Shown here: positions 45,322 to 55,072 of the stretch, one piece after another
Layout: each line of letters starts with the position of its first letter
Position numbering within the stretch: position 1 is the stretch's first letter
Assembly: GCF_006970445.1 (NCBI RefSeq)
Contig: NZ_CP033877.1
Location: 1,930,750-1,994,749 of the forward strand
DNA length: 64,000 bases
Origin: Stenotrophomonas maltophilia
Lineage (GTDB): Bacteria > Pseudomonadota > Gammaproteobacteria > Xanthomonadales > Xanthomonadaceae
Reading direction: 5' to 3'
Position numbers and translations under genes: made by a program
The notes under the pieces: model-generated
What the model was told of the DNA's origin: nothing
The model's input: only the letters and a program-made list of their open reading frames with translations
Database searches by the model: none

Positions 45322-46719
45322 GTGATCAAGCCCCGTACCCCGCCCGGCACCCTTGAGCTGCTGCCGCGCGAGCAGATTGCGTTCCAGCGCATGCTGGACG
45401 TCATCCGCCGCAACTACGAGCGCTTCGGGTTCCTGCCGGTGGAGACGCCGGTGTTCGAGCTGTCCGATGTACTGCTGACCAAGTCTGGCGGCGAGACCGA
45501 GCGCCAGGTGTATTTCGTGCAGTCCACCGGCGCACTGGCCAACGCGGCCGAGTCGGGCGATCGTTCGCTGCCGGAAATGGCGTTGCGCTTCGACCTGACC
45601 GTGCCGCTGGCACGCTACGTGGCCGAGCACGAACACGAACTGACCTTCCCGTTCCGTCGCTACCAGATGCAGCGCGTCTACCGTGGCGAGCGTGCCCAGC
45701 GCGGCCGTTTCCGCGAGTTCTACCAGTGCGACATCGACGTGATCGGCAAGGACAGCCTGAGCGTGCGTTACGACGCCGAAGTGCTGGCGGTCATCCACGC
45801 GGTGTTCTCGGAGCTGCGCATTGGTGATTTCAGCATCCAGCTGAACAACCGCAAGCTGCTGCGCGGCTTCTTCGAGAGCCTGGGCGTGGCCGAAGGCGAG
45901 CGCCAGCTGGCGGTGCTGCGCGAAGTGGACAAGCTGGACAAGCGTGGCGCCGATTACGTGCGCGAGACGCTGGTGGGCGAGGGCTTCAACATCCCGGCCG
46001 AACAGGTCGAGAAGATCCTGGCGTTCGTGGCCGTGCGTTCGCAGGGCCACGCCGATGCGCTGGCGCAGCTGGCCACGCTTGAAGCCGACGCGGGTTCTTC
46101 GGAGGTCCTGCGTACTGGCGTGGCGGAACTGCGCGAAGTGTTGCAGCTGGTGCAGGCGCTGGGCGTGCCGGAAACCGCGTACTGCCTGAATTTCTCCATT
46201 GCGCGCGGCCTGGACTACTACACCGGCACCGTCTACGAGACCACGCTGACCGATCACCCGCAGATCGGCTCGATCTGCTCGGGCGGCCGCTACGAAGACC
46301 TGGCCAGCCACTACAGCAAGTCCAGGCTGCCGGGCGTCGGCATTTCCATCGGCCTGTCGCGCCTGTTCTGGCAGCTGCGCGAAGCCGGCCTGATCGATGG
46401 CATCGAGGGCAGCAGCGTGCAGGCGCTGGTGGCACTGATGGACGAGCAGGGCATGCCGCAGTCGCTGGATATCGCGCGCCGCCTGCGTGCCGGTGGCATC
46501 AACACCGAAGTGCAGATGGAGCCGAAGAAGATCGGCAAGCAGTTCCAGTACGCGGCCAAGGCGGGCATCCGCTTCGTGGTGCTGGCCGGTGAGGACGAGC
46601 TGGCACGCGGCGTGGTGGCGGTGAAGGACCTGCTGCGGGAGCAGCAGTTCGAAGTCTCCCGCGACGAGCTGGCCAGCACCCTGCAGGTGGAGCTGGAGCA
46701 GTCCAAGGCGATGGCGTGA
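45322..46719 (+). CDS. hisS: Histidyl-tRNA synthetase
   Basis: A 465-residue class II synthetase. Motif 2 is in [31 protein letters not shown], the histidine-A loop in [16 protein letters not shown], and motif 3 in [14 protein letters not shown]. The C-terminal anticodon-binding domain begins [20 protein letters not shown]. The GTG at 45322 has AGGAG 11 bases upstream and fits the family start; earlier in-frame codons would include the divergent promoter region. Confidence 0.96.
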   Translation: MIKPRTPPGTLELLPREQIAFQRMLDVIRRNYERFGFLPVETPVFELSDVLLTKSGGETERQVYFVQSTGALANAAESGDRSLPEMALRFDLTVPLARYVAEHEHELTFPFRRYQMQRVYRGERAQRGRFREFYQCDIDVIGKDSLSVRYDAEVLAVIHAVFSELRIGDFSIQLNNRKLLRGFFESLGVAEGERQLAVLREVDKLDKRGADYVRETLVGEGFNIPAEQVEKILAFVAVRSQGHADALAQLATLEADAGSSEVLRTGVAELREVLQLVQALGVPETAYCLNFSIARGLDYYTGTVYETTLTDHPQIGSICSGGRYEDLASHYSKSRLPGVGISIGLSRLFWQLREAGLIDGIEGSSVQALVALMDEQGMPQSLDIARRLRAGGINTEVQMEPKKIGKQFQYAAKAGIRFVVLAGEDELARGVVAVKDLLREQQFEVSRDELASTLQVELEQSKAMA

Positions 46720-47012
46720 TGCGGGCCGCCGCAGGGGCGCTTTGCGTGCTCCTGCTGGCGGGCTGCCAGAGCGACCCGGCGCTGCACAGTGCACGGATAG
46801 GGCCGGCACAGTACCGGCTGCAGGTCGATCGCTGCCACGTGATCGATCGCGCGCAGCTGGAGGGCGACCTGCAGGCCCTGGCCTCGCGGACGTGTCCGGC
46901 GGGCGCAGGGGCGTTGCAGAACATCCAGTCCCTGCCAAGCCGGCAGGGCAGCCTGTTCGGCGAATGCCTGCGGCGCGGGGCGCTGCAGGCCGAGGTGCGC
47001 TGTCTGCCCTGA
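46719..47012 (+). CDS. Small lipoprotein
   Basis: A 97-residue exported protein. [18 protein letters not shown] is a lipoprotein signal with lipobox LAGC. The rest holds four Cys residues that could form disulfides (RCHVID, RTCPAG, GECLRRG, VRCLP). Starts on the hisS stop (TGATG), so it is co-transcribed; the role is unknown. Confidence 0.6.
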   Translation: MRAAAGALCVLLLAGCQSDPALHSARIGPAQYRLQVDRCHVIDRAQLEGDLQALASRTCPAGAGALQNIQSLPSRQGSLFGECLRRGALQAEVRCLP

Positions 47013-47035
47013 GTCGGCCAGGTTGTTGATTTGAA

Positions 47036-47064
47036 AGAAGAACGCCCGCCCTTTGGTGGGCGTT
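47036..47064 (+). terminator. Terminator after the hisS operon
   Basis: AACGCCCGCC-CTTT-GGTGGGCGTT forms a 10-base stem with one mismatch, followed by T-rich bases (TCGCGTTT). Confidence 0.65.
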
Positions 47065-47086
47065 TCGCGTTTCCGGACGAAGCGCA

Positions 47087-47108
47087 GTCGAGCGTGGCTC
47101 GTCTCTAC
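47087..47108 (-). repeat. Degenerate SMAG repeat
   Basis: On the minus strand: GTAGAGACGAGCCACGCTCG and end, a GTAG-headed palindrome. Confidence 0.5.
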
Positions 47109-47432
47109 AAAAGCTGTTCTCGATCACTTTCCCAGCGAGATTCAGCAGATCGCGGTCAACTGTCGAAGGCGGGGAGGGTCCGGTGGCAGGGGTGTGAGCC
47201 GCATGGGCCCGAGGCATGCCTCGGGCGGGTTGGGCAGGACGCCCAACCCCGGCCTTGCCGTGTGCGCAGGATTGCGCACACGAGCAAGCGGCGACCAAGC
47301 CCCCACGGATGGGTTTACGGCGTCCCCTGCTACCGGACCCTCCCCGCCAACGCTCAGGAAATCAGCATTTGCTTTTGCTCTGGCTCTTGGCGGGTGCAGG
47401 GCAGCAGCCCTGCCGTCCCCTCAATCCTCGAT
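47109..47432. repeat. Gap with a cluster of four perfect hairpins
   Basis: No gene seen. Consecutive stems: GCCCGAGGCA/TGCCTCGGGC (47207-47226), GGGTTGGGC-AGGAC-GCCCAACCC (47227-47249), CGTGTGCGCA-GGAT-TGCGCACACG (47259-47282) and GCAGGGC-AGCA-GCCCTGC (47396-47413). The surrounding sequence looks like a Stenotrophomonas intergenic repeat; a structured RNA is possible. Confidence 0.55.
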
Positions 47433-47481
47433 TTGACGCACTGCGCAAGAATGCGCTAATGTACTAACGCGCTATTACATT
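47433..47481 (+). promoter_or_regulatory. Promoter and TrpR-like operator of the his operon
   Basis: TTGACG (47433-47438), 18 bases, TAATGT (47457-47462). An imperfect 24-bp palindrome (47458-47481) covers the -10 and runs to the start codon: AATGTACTAACG mirrored by CGCTATTACATT. GTACTA is the half-site known for TrpR. Confidence 0.65.
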
Positions 47482-47482
47482 G

Positions 47483-47809
47483 ATGCATGGAAACGACCCC
47501 GTGAAAGCCCGCCCCGAGATTGCCGCCAAAGACCCGAAGGCCGACCTGGAAGCCCTGGCCCGGGCCTTTGCCGCCCTGCGCGAGCCGACGCAGGTGGAGG
47601 CCTTCCTGCGCGACCTGTGCACCCCGGCCGAGCTGGAGGCCATGGCCGACCGCTGGAAAGTGGTGCCGCTGCTGCAGCAGGGCGTGCCGTACCGCGAGAT
47701 CCACGAGCGCACCGGGGTCAGCGTGACCACCACCGGGCGGGTGGCACGCACGCTTGAGCATGGCCATCGAGGCTATGCCGCCGCCATCGACCGCCTTGCT
47801 TCGCGCTGA
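47483..47809 (+). CDS. hisR: TrpR/YerC-family regulator, probable histidine repressor
   Basis: A 108-residue DNA-binding protein. [24 protein letters not shown] and [20 protein letters not shown] match the TrpR/YerC fold with its HTH. It is the first gene before hisG, and its start codon adjoins a palindrome with a TrpR-like half-site, so autoregulation and control of the his genes are likely. A TrpR-family HisR has been predicted in Xanthomonadales; the symbol rests on that. An in-frame TTG three bases earlier is possible. Confidence 0.8.
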   Translation: MHGNDPVKARPEIAAKDPKADLEALARAFAALREPTQVEAFLRDLCTPAELEAMADRWKVVPLLQQGVPYREIHERTGVSVTTTGRVARTLEHGHRGYAAAIDRLASR

Positions 47810-47843
47810 TCCGCGCCCCGTTCCGAACTTCGAGACCTCCCCC

Positions 47844-48755
47844 ATGAGTGCAACCCAGGCAGCGCCGGCACGAGACCGGCTGCGTATCGCCATCCAGAAG
47901 AGTGGCCGGCTGGCCGAGCCCGCCCGCAACCTGCTCAGCGCCTGTGGCCTGAGCTGGCGCGAAAGCCGTGACAAGTTGTTCTGCTACGGCGAATCGCTGC
48001 CGGTGGACCTGTTGCTGGTGCGCGACGACGACATCCCCGGGTTGATCGCCGACGGCGTCTGCGACCTCGGCATCGTCGGTCGCAACGAGCTGGACGAACA
48101 GGCCGCGGCACGCCGTCAGATCGGCCTGCCTGACGCCTACCAGGCGCTGCGCGGCCTGGGCTTCGGCCAGTGCCGGCTGATGCTGGCGGTGCCCGAGGAA
48201 TGGCAGTGGCAGGGTCCGGCGCAGCTGGCCGGCACCCGCATCGCCACCAGCTACCCGGCCATCCTCAAGCAGTGGCTGGCCGAGCAGGGCGTGGACGCAC
48301 AGGTGGTCGAGCTGTCCGGTTCGGTGGAAATCGCCCCGCGCCTGGGCACCGCCGACCTGATCTGCGATCTGGTCTCCAGCGGCGCCACCCTGCGCGCCAA
48401 CCAGCTGACCCCGGTGCACAACCTGCTCGACAGCGAGGCGGTGCTGGCCGGCGCGGTGCGCGTGCCGGATGATGCGCGTGCATCGCTGCGCGCGATGCTG
48501 CTGCGCCGCCTCGATGGCGTGGTGCAGCGCCAGGACCGCAAGCTGCTGATGTTCCGTGCAAGCGAGGATCGCCTCGACGCGCTGTCGCAGCTGCTGGCCG
48601 ATGCCGAGCCGCTGGTGCGGCTGCCGGCCGATGGCGGCGCGCTGCGCCTGCAGACCATGTGCCCCGGCCCGCTGAGCTGGCAGCGCATGGAAGAACTCGA
48701 GCGCGCCGGCGCACAGGGCCTGATGGTACTGAGCGTGGAGCGGTCGCTGGCATGA
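47844..48755 (+). CDS. hisG: ATP phosphoribosyltransferase (long form)
   Basis: A 303-residue enzyme that joins ATP and PRPP, the first and feedback-inhibited step of histidine synthesis. [20 protein letters not shown] is the N-terminal motif; [26 protein letters not shown] and the PRPP loop region [20 protein letters not shown] follow; the C-terminal third is the histidine-binding regulatory domain. ATG at 47844 gives the family start. Confidence 0.96.
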   Translation: MSATQAAPARDRLRIAIQKSGRLAEPARNLLSACGLSWRESRDKLFCYGESLPVDLLLVRDDDIPGLIADGVCDLGIVGRNELDEQAAARRQIGLPDAYQALRGLGFGQCRLMLAVPEEWQWQGPAQLAGTRIATSYPAILKQWLAEQGVDAQVVELSGSVEIAPRLGTADLICDLVSSGATLRANQLTPVHNLLDSEAVLAGAVRVPDDARASLRAMLLRRLDGVVQRQDRKLLMFRASEDRLDALSQLLADAEPLVRLPADGGALRLQTMCPGPLSWQRMEELERAGAQGLMVLSVERSLA

Positions 48756-50047
48756 ACCGTCTGATCTGGTCCCGACTTGATGAGGCCGCGCGCAGCGCGG
48801 CGCTGACCCGCCCGGTGCAGACCGTGGCGCAGCAGACCCGCGACGCGGTGGCAACGCTGATTGCACAGGTGTGCGCACAGGGCGACGACGCGCTGCGTGC
48901 GATCACCGCACGCTTCGATGGTGTCGAGCTGTTGTCCTTTGAAGTGAGCGGAGCCGAGTTCGCAGCGGCCGAAGCCGCCGTCCCCGCCGAGCTGCGCCAG
49001 GCCATGGTGGAAGCGGCCGAACGCATCGCCCGATTCCATGCCGCCGGCATGGGTACGGGCTATGCGGTGGAAACCGCGCCGGGCGTGGTCTGCGAACGCA
49101 TGCTGCGTCCGATCGGCCGGGTGGGCCTGTATGTGCCGGCGGGCAGTGCACCGCTGCCGTCCACCGCGCTGATGCTGGGTGTTCCGGCGCAGCTGGCCGG
49201 CTGCCCGCAGGTGGTGCTGTGCACGCCGCCGCGCGCCGATGGCAGCGCAGATCCGGCGGTGCTGGTGGCCGCGCGGCTGACCGGCGTGCAGCGCGTGTTC
49301 AAGCTGGGCGGCGCGCAGGCGATCGCCGCGATGGCCTATGGCACTGCCAGTATTCCGGCCTGCGACAAGCTGTTCGGGCCCGGCAACAGCTTCGTCACCG
49401 AAGCCAAGCAGCAGGTCGCACAGGACGGCGCCGCCGCCATCGACATGCCGGCCGGTCCCTCCGAAGTGCTGGTGATTGCCGATGCTGGCGCCAATCCGGC
49501 GTTCGTCGCCGCTGACCTGCTGTCGCAGGCCGAGCACGGCCCGGATTCGCAGGTGCTGCTGCTGACCGACGATGCCGCGATGCTGGCGGCGGTCGAGGCT
49601 GAAGTCGAGCGCCAGGTGGCCTTGCTGCCGCGCCAGCAGATCGCACGCCAGGCGCTGTCGGCCTCGCGGCTGATCCAGGTCGATTCGTTGGACGAAGCCT
49701 TCACGATCAGCAATCGCTATGCACCAGAGCACCTGATCCTGGCGTTGCGTGATCCGCGTGCGTGGCTGGACAAGGTGCAGGCGGCCGGCTCGGTGTTCCT
49801 GGGTGACTACACCCCCGAGGCACTGGGCGACTACTGCAGCGGCACCAACCACGTGCTGCCCACCGCGGGTGCCGCACGTGCCTACAGTGGCGTCAGCGTG
49901 GCCAGCTTCCAGAACCTGATCAGCGTGCAGAGCGCCAGCGCCGCCGGCCTGGCAGCGATTGGCGGCTGCGCGCGCATCATCGCCAGCGCCGAAGGCCTGG
50001 ATGCACACGAACGTGCGGTCGCAGTGCGCATGGAGGTGGCAGCATGA
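48752..50047 (+). CDS. hisD: Histidinol dehydrogenase
   Basis: A 431-residue zinc enzyme for the last two steps (histidinol to histidine). [40 protein letters not shown] and [13 protein letters not shown] carry substrate and zinc ligands, and [20 protein letters not shown] is the C-terminal signature. Overlaps hisG (ATGA). Confidence 0.97.
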   Translation: MNRLIWSRLDEAARSAALTRPVQTVAQQTRDAVATLIAQVCAQGDDALRAITARFDGVELLSFEVSGAEFAAAEAAVPAELRQAMVEAAERIARFHAAGMGTGYAVETAPGVVCERMLRPIGRVGLYVPAGSAPLPSTALMLGVPAQLAGCPQVVLCTPPRADGSADPAVLVAARLTGVQRVFKLGGAQAIAAMAYGTASIPACDKLFGPGNSFVTEAKQQVAQDGAAAIDMPAGPSEVLVIADAGANPAFVAADLLSQAEHGPDSQVLLLTDDAAMLAAVEAEVERQVALLPRQQIARQALSASRLIQVDSLDEAFTISNRYAPEHLILALRDPRAWLDKVQAAGSVFLGDYTPEALGDYCSGTNHVLPTAGAARAYSGVSVASFQNLISVQSASAAGLAAIGGCARIIASAEGLDAHERAVAVRMEVAA

Positions 50048-51138
50048 GCGCGGCTATCGATGATGTGCTGGCCCTGGTGCGTCCGGACCTGCAGGCGTTC
50101 GCCGGCTACAGCTCGGCGCGCAGTGCGGCGGTGCAGGGCGAGGTCTGGTTGAACGCCAACGAGTCGGCCTGGGCCAATCCGGCTGACGTGGCGGGCAACA
50201 GCCGGCGCTATCCCGAACCGCAGCCGTTGGCGTTGCGTGAGGGCCTGGCGGCGCTGTACGGCGTGACGCCGCCGCAGCTGCTGATCGGTCGCGGCAGCGA
50301 CGAAGCCATTGATCTGCTGGTGCGCGCGCTGTGCGTGCCGGGCCGCGATGGCGTGCTGGTCACGCCGCCGGTGTTCGGCATGTACGCCGTCTGCGCACGC
50401 CTGCAGGGGGCTGCATTGATTGAAGTGCCGCTGGTGGACAGCGAGGACGGCCTGCGCGCCGACCTGGATGCGGTGATCGACACCGCCAAGGCGCGCAATG
50501 CCAAGCTGGTGTTCCTGTGCGCACCGTCGAACCCGGCCGGCAGTGACATCGCCCTGGGCGAGGTCGAACGCGTGGCGGTTGCGCTGCGCGGGCAAGCGCT
50601 GGTGGTGGTGGACGAGGCCTATGTCGAGTACGCGCAGCGCCCGTCGGCGACCACGTTGCTGGCCGCGCACGCCAACCTGGCGGTGCTGCGCACGCTGTCG
50701 AAGGCACACGCGCTCGCGGCTGCCCGCATTGGAACGCTGATCGCGGCGCCGGAGCTGATTGCTGTGCTGCGCCGCTGCCAGGCGCCGTATCCGGTGCCAA
50801 CCCCGTGCGCGGAACTGGCCGTGCAGGCACTGCAGCCGGCCGCACTGGCACGCACCGCCGAGCGCGTGGCCACGGTCATCGCCGAGCGCGAACGCCTGTT
50901 CGCGGCGCTGCCGGGCCTGCCCGGCGTTCGTCGCGTGTACCGCTCGGCCGGCAACTACCTGCTGGTCCGCTTCGCCGATGCCCAGGCCGCGTTCGATACG
51001 CTGCTGGCTGCGGGCGTGGTGGTGCGCGACCAGCGCGCTGCGCCGCAGCTGGGCGATGCACTGCGCATCAGTATCGGCAGCCCCGAAGAGAATGACCGCG
51101 TGCTTGTGGCCCTGTCGGCGCGGAGGGCCGCAGCATGA
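50044..51138 (+). CDS. hisC: Histidinol-phosphate aminotransferase
   Basis: A 364-residue PLP aminotransferase. [16 protein letters not shown] near the start, [16 protein letters not shown] (PLP phosphate loop), [14 protein letters not shown] and the PLP Lys in [16 protein letters not shown] are all intact. Overlaps hisD and hisB by four bases each. Confidence 0.96.
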   Translation: MSAAIDDVLALVRPDLQAFAGYSSARSAAVQGEVWLNANESAWANPADVAGNSRRYPEPQPLALREGLAALYGVTPPQLLIGRGSDEAIDLLVRALCVPGRDGVLVTPPVFGMYAVCARLQGAALIEVPLVDSEDGLRADLDAVIDTAKARNAKLVFLCAPSNPAGSDIALGEVERVAVALRGQALVVVDEAYVEYAQRPSATTLLAAHANLAVLRTLSKAHALAAARIGTLIAAPELIAVLRRCQAPYPVPTPCAELAVQALQPAALARTAERVATVIAERERLFAALPGLPGVRRVYRSAGNYLLVRFADAQAAFDTLLAAGVVVRDQRAAPQLGDALRISIGSPEENDRVLVALSARRAAA

Positions 51139-52208
51139 CCCCGATCCTGTTCATCGACCGCGACGGCACCCTCATCGAGGAACCGTCCGATTTCCAGATC
51201 GACGCCTACGAGAAGCTGCGCTTCGTGCCGCAGGTGATCCCGGCGCTGCTGAAGCTGCGGGATGCCGGCTACCAGTTCGTGATCGTCACCAACCAGGATG
51301 GCCTGGGCAGCGACAGCTACCCGCGTGCCAGCTTCGATGGCCCCAACGAGCTGATGCTGCAGATCTTCGAGAGCCAGGGCATCACCTTCCGTGACGTGCT
51401 GATCGATTGCAGCTGGCCGCAGGACAATGCGCCGACCCGCAAACCGGGCATCGGCCTGATGACCGCCTACCTGCAGGACCGCAGCATCGACTGGGCGCGT
51501 TCGGGCATGGTTGGGGACCGCATCACCGACCTGCAGTTCGCCGACAACCTCAACATCCGTGGTTTCCAGCTGCGCACCGAACAGTTTGGGGGCGAGTGGA
51601 ACTGGCCGGGCATCGCCCACGCGCTGGCCGACGCGCCGCGTACCGCCGTGGTCCAGCGCAATACGAAAGAAACGAAGATCCGCGTCGAACTGGACCTGGA
51701 TCGCGCGGGCGATGCACGCATCTCCACCGGACTGCCGTTCTTCGACCACATGCTGGAGCAGATCGGCAAGCATGGCGGCTTCGCGCTGGACATCCGGGCC
51801 GAAGGTGACCTGCACATCGACGAGCACCACACCATCGAGGACACCGGGCTGGCCCTGGGCCAGGCCCTGCGCGAGGCGCTGGGCGACAAGCGCGGCATTG
51901 GCCGCTACGGCTTCACCCTGCCGATGGACGAGACGCTGGCCAGCGCCGCACTGGATTTCAGCGGCCGCCCCTACTTTGTGTTCGAGGGCGAGTTCAAGCG
52001 CGAGCGCGTGGGCGACATGCCTACCGAGCTGGTGCCGCATTTCTTCCGCTCGCTGTGCGATGCCAGCGGCCTGAACCTCAACCTGCAAGTGCGTGGCGAC
52101 AACGATCACCACAAGGTCGAGGCCTGCTTCAAGGCGCTGGCCCGCGCGCTGCGTCCGGCGCTGGCCCGGCAGGGCACGGCGCTGCCTTCCACCAAGGGGG
52201 CGCTGTGA
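51135..52208 (+). CDS. hisB: Bifunctional histidinol-phosphatase/imidazoleglycerol-phosphate dehydratase
   Basis: A 357-residue fusion. The N-terminal HAD phosphatase has Asp8 and Asp10 ([13 protein letters not shown]), a zinc loop ([13 protein letters not shown]) and [15 protein letters not shown]. The dehydratase begins near residue 170 ([20 protein letters not shown]) with the manganese ligands in [20 protein letters not shown] and [20 protein letters not shown]. Same order as in E. coli. Confidence 0.97.
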   Translation: MTPILFIDRDGTLIEEPSDFQIDAYEKLRFVPQVIPALLKLRDAGYQFVIVTNQDGLGSDSYPRASFDGPNELMLQIFESQGITFRDVLIDCSWPQDNAPTRKPGIGLMTAYLQDRSIDWARSGMVGDRITDLQFADNLNIRGFQLRTEQFGGEWNWPGIAHALADAPRTAVVQRNTKETKIRVELDLDRAGDARISTGLPFFDHMLEQIGKHGGFALDIRAEGDLHIDEHHTIEDTGLALGQALREALGDKRGIGRYGFTLPMDETLASAALDFSGRPYFVFEGEFKRERVGDMPTELVPHFFRSLCDASGLNLNLQVRGDNDHHKVEACFKALARALRPALARQGTALPSTKGAL

Positions 52209-52807
52209 GCGACGTTGCGCTGATCGATGCCGGTGGCGCCAACCTGGGCTCGGTGCGCTACGCATTGGAGCGCCTGGGTGCGACGGTGCGGCTGGTGCGC
52301 GATGCGGACGGTCTGATCGGTGCGCAGCGGGTGATCCTGCCCGGCGTCGGCGCCGCCGGTCCCGGCATGCAGCGCCTGCACGCGCAGGGCCTGGTGGAAC
52401 CGCTGCAGCGACTGGAGGTGCCGTTGATGGGTATCTGCCTCGGCATGCAGCTGCTGTTCGAACGCTCCGAGGAAGCGGGTGTGGAGACACTGGGGCTGAT
52501 TCCTGGCGTGGTGCGCAAGCTGGTGCCGGCCTGTGGCATCCGCGTGCCGCACATGGGCTGGAACCGCCTGCTGCCGCTGCGCGAATCGCTGCTGCTGCGC
52601 AGTGTGCCGGAGCGCGCCAGCGCCTACTTCGTGCACAGCTATGCGGCGCCGCTCAATACCCACACTGTCGCTGCCTGCGACCACGGTGGCCTGTTCACCG
52701 CTGTGGTGGAGCAGGGGCGCTACTACGGCGCACAGTTCCATCCCGAGCGCTCCGGCGAGACCGGCTCGCTGATGCTGCGCAACTTCCTCGAGGGCACTGC
52801 TGCATGA
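52205..52807 (+). CDS. hisH: Imidazole glycerol phosphate synthase, glutaminase subunit
   Basis: A 200-residue class I glutamine amidotransferase. Nucleophile Cys in [15 protein letters not shown] and the His/Glu pair in [15 protein letters not shown]. It feeds ammonia to HisF. The GTG at 52205 overlaps the hisB stop. Confidence 0.96.
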   Translation: MSDVALIDAGGANLGSVRYALERLGATVRLVRDADGLIGAQRVILPGVGAAGPGMQRLHAQGLVEPLQRLEVPLMGICLGMQLLFERSEEAGVETLGLIPGVVRKLVPACGIRVPHMGWNRLLPLRESLLLRSVPERASAYFVHSYAAPLNTHTVAACDHGGLFTAVVEQGRYYGAQFHPERSGETGSLMLRNFLEGTAA

Positions 52808-53538
52808 GTTTCATCGTCTATCCCGCGCTGGATATCCGCGACGGCCGCGTGGTGCGGCTGCGCCAGGGCGACTACGCGCAGGAAACCTCGTATGGCGACG
52901 ATCCGCTGCCGCGCGCACAGGCCTTCGCCGCACAGGGCGCGCAGTGGATGCATCTGGTCGACCTGGATGCGGCGCGTGCCGGTGGCTACACGCTGGCGCC
53001 GCTGCTGGCGGCGATCCGAGCGCAGACGCCGCTGCAGGTGCAGACCGGCGGTGGCGTGCGTGGCCGCGACGATGTGGCGCGCATCCTCGATGCCGGCGCG
53101 GGCCGCGTAGTGGTGGGCTCGCTGGCGGTGCGTCGTCCCGATGAAGTGGTCGGCTGGCTGGAGGAGTTCGGCGCTGATCGCATCACGATTGCGCTGGACG
53201 CGCGCCAGGACGCACAGGGGCTGTGGCAATTGCCGGTGCACGGCTGGACCGAGAATGCCGGAGTGACCCTGGATGACCTGGCCCAGCGCTACGCGCGCGC
53301 CGGCATGCGCCACCTGCTGTGCACCGACATCGCCCGTGACGGCATGCTGGCCGGGCCCAATATCGACCTCTATCGGCACCTGTCCGGCTTGTTGCCGGGT
53401 GTGGCGGTGCAGGCGTCCGGAGGCATCCGTGACGTAGCCGATGTGGCCGAGGCCCGTGCCGCCGGCTGCGGTGGTGCGATTCTCGGCAAGGCACTGCTGG
53501 AGCAGCGCATGGACCTGGCGGAGGCGCTGGCATGTTGA
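52804..53538 (+). CDS. hisA: ProFAR isomerase
   Basis: A 244-residue TIM barrel. [20 protein letters not shown] holds the first catalytic Asp, [10 protein letters not shown] and [20 protein letters not shown] the phosphate sites, and [20 protein letters not shown] the second Asp. Catalyses the Amadori isomerisation before HisF. Confidence 0.96.
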   Translation: MSFIVYPALDIRDGRVVRLRQGDYAQETSYGDDPLPRAQAFAAQGAQWMHLVDLDAARAGGYTLAPLLAAIRAQTPLQVQTGGGVRGRDDVARILDAGAGRVVVGSLAVRRPDEVVGWLEEFGADRITIALDARQDAQGLWQLPVHGWTENAGVTLDDLAQRYARAGMRHLLCTDIARDGMLAGPNIDLYRHLSGLLPGVAVQASGGIRDVADVAEARAAGCGGAILGKALLEQRMDLAEALAC

Positions 53539-54308
53539 GCCGCCGCATCATTCCCTGCCTGGACGTGCGCGATGGCCGCGTGGTCAAGGGCGTGCGCTTC
53601 CGCGACCACGTCGACATGGGCGACATCGCCGAGCTGGCGCAGCGCTATCGCGACCAGGGGGCGGACGAGCTGGTGTTCTATGACATCGGCGCCAGCCCCG
53701 AGGCGCGTTCGGTCGACGTTGCCTGGATCGAGCGCATCGCGCGGCTGATCGACATTCCGTTCTGCGTGGCCGGTGGCATCGACAGCGTGGAAACCGCGCG
53801 CCGCGTGCTGTTTGCCGGTGCCGACAAGGTGTCGATCAACTCGCCTGCGCTGGGCCGTCCCGAACTGATCACTGAACTGGCCGACGAGTTCGGCGTGCAA
53901 TGCGTGGTGGTCGGTGTCGATTCGGTGCGCGAAGCGGATGGCCAGTGGCGGGTGCGCCGTTTCAGCGGAGACCCGGACAAGACCCAGGCGGTGCCACTGC
54001 GCACCCTGGACTGGATTGTCGAGGCGCAACGGCGGGGCGCCGGTGAGATCGTGCTGAACTGCATGGACAGCGATGGCGTGCGGCGTGGCTACGATGTCGT
54101 GCAGCTGCAACAGGCACGGGCACTGTGCCAGGTACCGTTGATCGCCTCTGGCGGTGCCGGTGCGATGGAGCACTTCGCCGAAGCCTTCGACCAGGCTGAC
54201 GTCGACGGCGCGCTGGCCGCCAGCGTGTTCCACAGCGGCGCCATCGCCATTCCAGAATTGAAGCGCTACCTGCGCGGACAGCAGATCGAGGTGCGGGATG
54301 TCTATTGA
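53532..54308 (+). CDS. hisF: Imidazole glycerol phosphate synthase, cyclase subunit
   Basis: A 258-residue TIM barrel. [20 protein letters not shown] has the catalytic Asp, [25 protein letters not shown] a phosphate site, and [20 protein letters not shown] the second Asp. Forms a complex with HisH. Overlaps hisA by seven bases. Confidence 0.97.
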   Translation: MLSRRIIPCLDVRDGRVVKGVRFRDHVDMGDIAELAQRYRDQGADELVFYDIGASPEARSVDVAWIERIARLIDIPFCVAGGIDSVETARRVLFAGADKVSINSPALGRPELITELADEFGVQCVVVGVDSVREADGQWRVRRFSGDPDKTQAVPLRTLDWIVEAQRRGAGEIVLNCMDSDGVRRGYDVVQLQQARALCQVPLIASGGAGAMEHFAEAFDQADVDGALAASVFHSGAIAIPELKRYLRGQQIEVRDVY

Positions 54309-54918
54309 AGTCAGGCCGTCATTGGATGCATTGCAGGCGCTGGACTGGGCCAAGGGTGACGGCCTGCTGCCGGCGGTGGTGCAGGATGCCGATACCCTGC
54401 AGGTGCTGATGCTGGGCTATGTCAGTGCAGAGTCGCTGGCGGCCACGCTGGCCATCGGCCACATGACTTTCTTCAGCCGCAGCAAGCAACGGTTGTGGAC
54501 CAAGGGTGAGCAGTCCGGCAACGTGCTGGTGGTGCAGTCGATCAGCGTCGACTGCGATGCCGATACGTTGCTGGTGATGGCACGGCCGGCCGGTCCGACC
54601 TGCCATACCGGTGCCGAGAGCTGTTTCGACCAGGCACCGAAGGACTTCCTGGGCGGGCTGGGCCAGCTGGTGGCGATGCGCGAGGCGCAGCGTCCGCCGG
54701 GCAGCTATACGACCAGCCTGTTCGAGGGCGGTATCCGCCGCATCGCGCAGAAGGTGGGCGAGGAGGGCGTGGAGACCGCCCTGGCGGCAGTGGCGCAGGA
54801 TGACGAGGCGCTGCTCGGCGAGGCCTCGGACCTGCTGTACCACCTGCTGGTGCTGCTGCGCGCGCGCGGACTGTCGCTGGATGATGCACGGGCGGTGCTG
54901 GAAAAGCGCCATCGTTGA
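54298..54918 (+). CDS. hisI: Bifunctional phosphoribosyl-AMP cyclohydrolase/phosphoribosyl-ATP pyrophosphatase
   Basis: A 206-residue fusion (HisIE). The cyclohydrolase part has [38 protein letters not shown] and zinc Cys residues in [26 protein letters not shown]. The pyrophosphatase part has [25 protein letters not shown]. It closes the hisGDCBHAFI order and overlaps hisF by 11 bases. Confidence 0.96.
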   Translation: MSIEVRPSLDALQALDWAKGDGLLPAVVQDADTLQVLMLGYVSAESLAATLAIGHMTFFSRSKQRLWTKGEQSGNVLVVQSISVDCDADTLLVMARPAGPTCHTGAESCFDQAPKDFLGGLGQLVAMREAQRPPGSYTTSLFEGGIRRIAQKVGEEGVETALAAVAQDDEALLGEASDLLYHLLVLLRARGLSLDDARAVLEKRHR

Positions 54919-54924
54919 GGTGCG

Positions 54925-54998
54925 GTAGTGGCGGCCGTCGGCCAGCAACCAGCCGATGCCCGACGATCATGAAGTTGCCGGCCAGCGGCCGGCACTAC
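54925..54998. repeat. Inverted pair of SMAG elements after the his operon
   Basis: A plus-strand unit at 54925-54949 (GTAGTGGCGGCCGTCGGCCA and end) faces a minus-strand unit at 54976-54998. They can form one large cruciform or an RNA 3'-end stem. Confidence 0.8.
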
Positions 54999-55072
54999 CG
55001 GCCATGCGCCACCGCGTGCGCGATGTCATCAACGGAATCTACAATAGGCGGTCTTTCTTTCCCGGACCGCCC

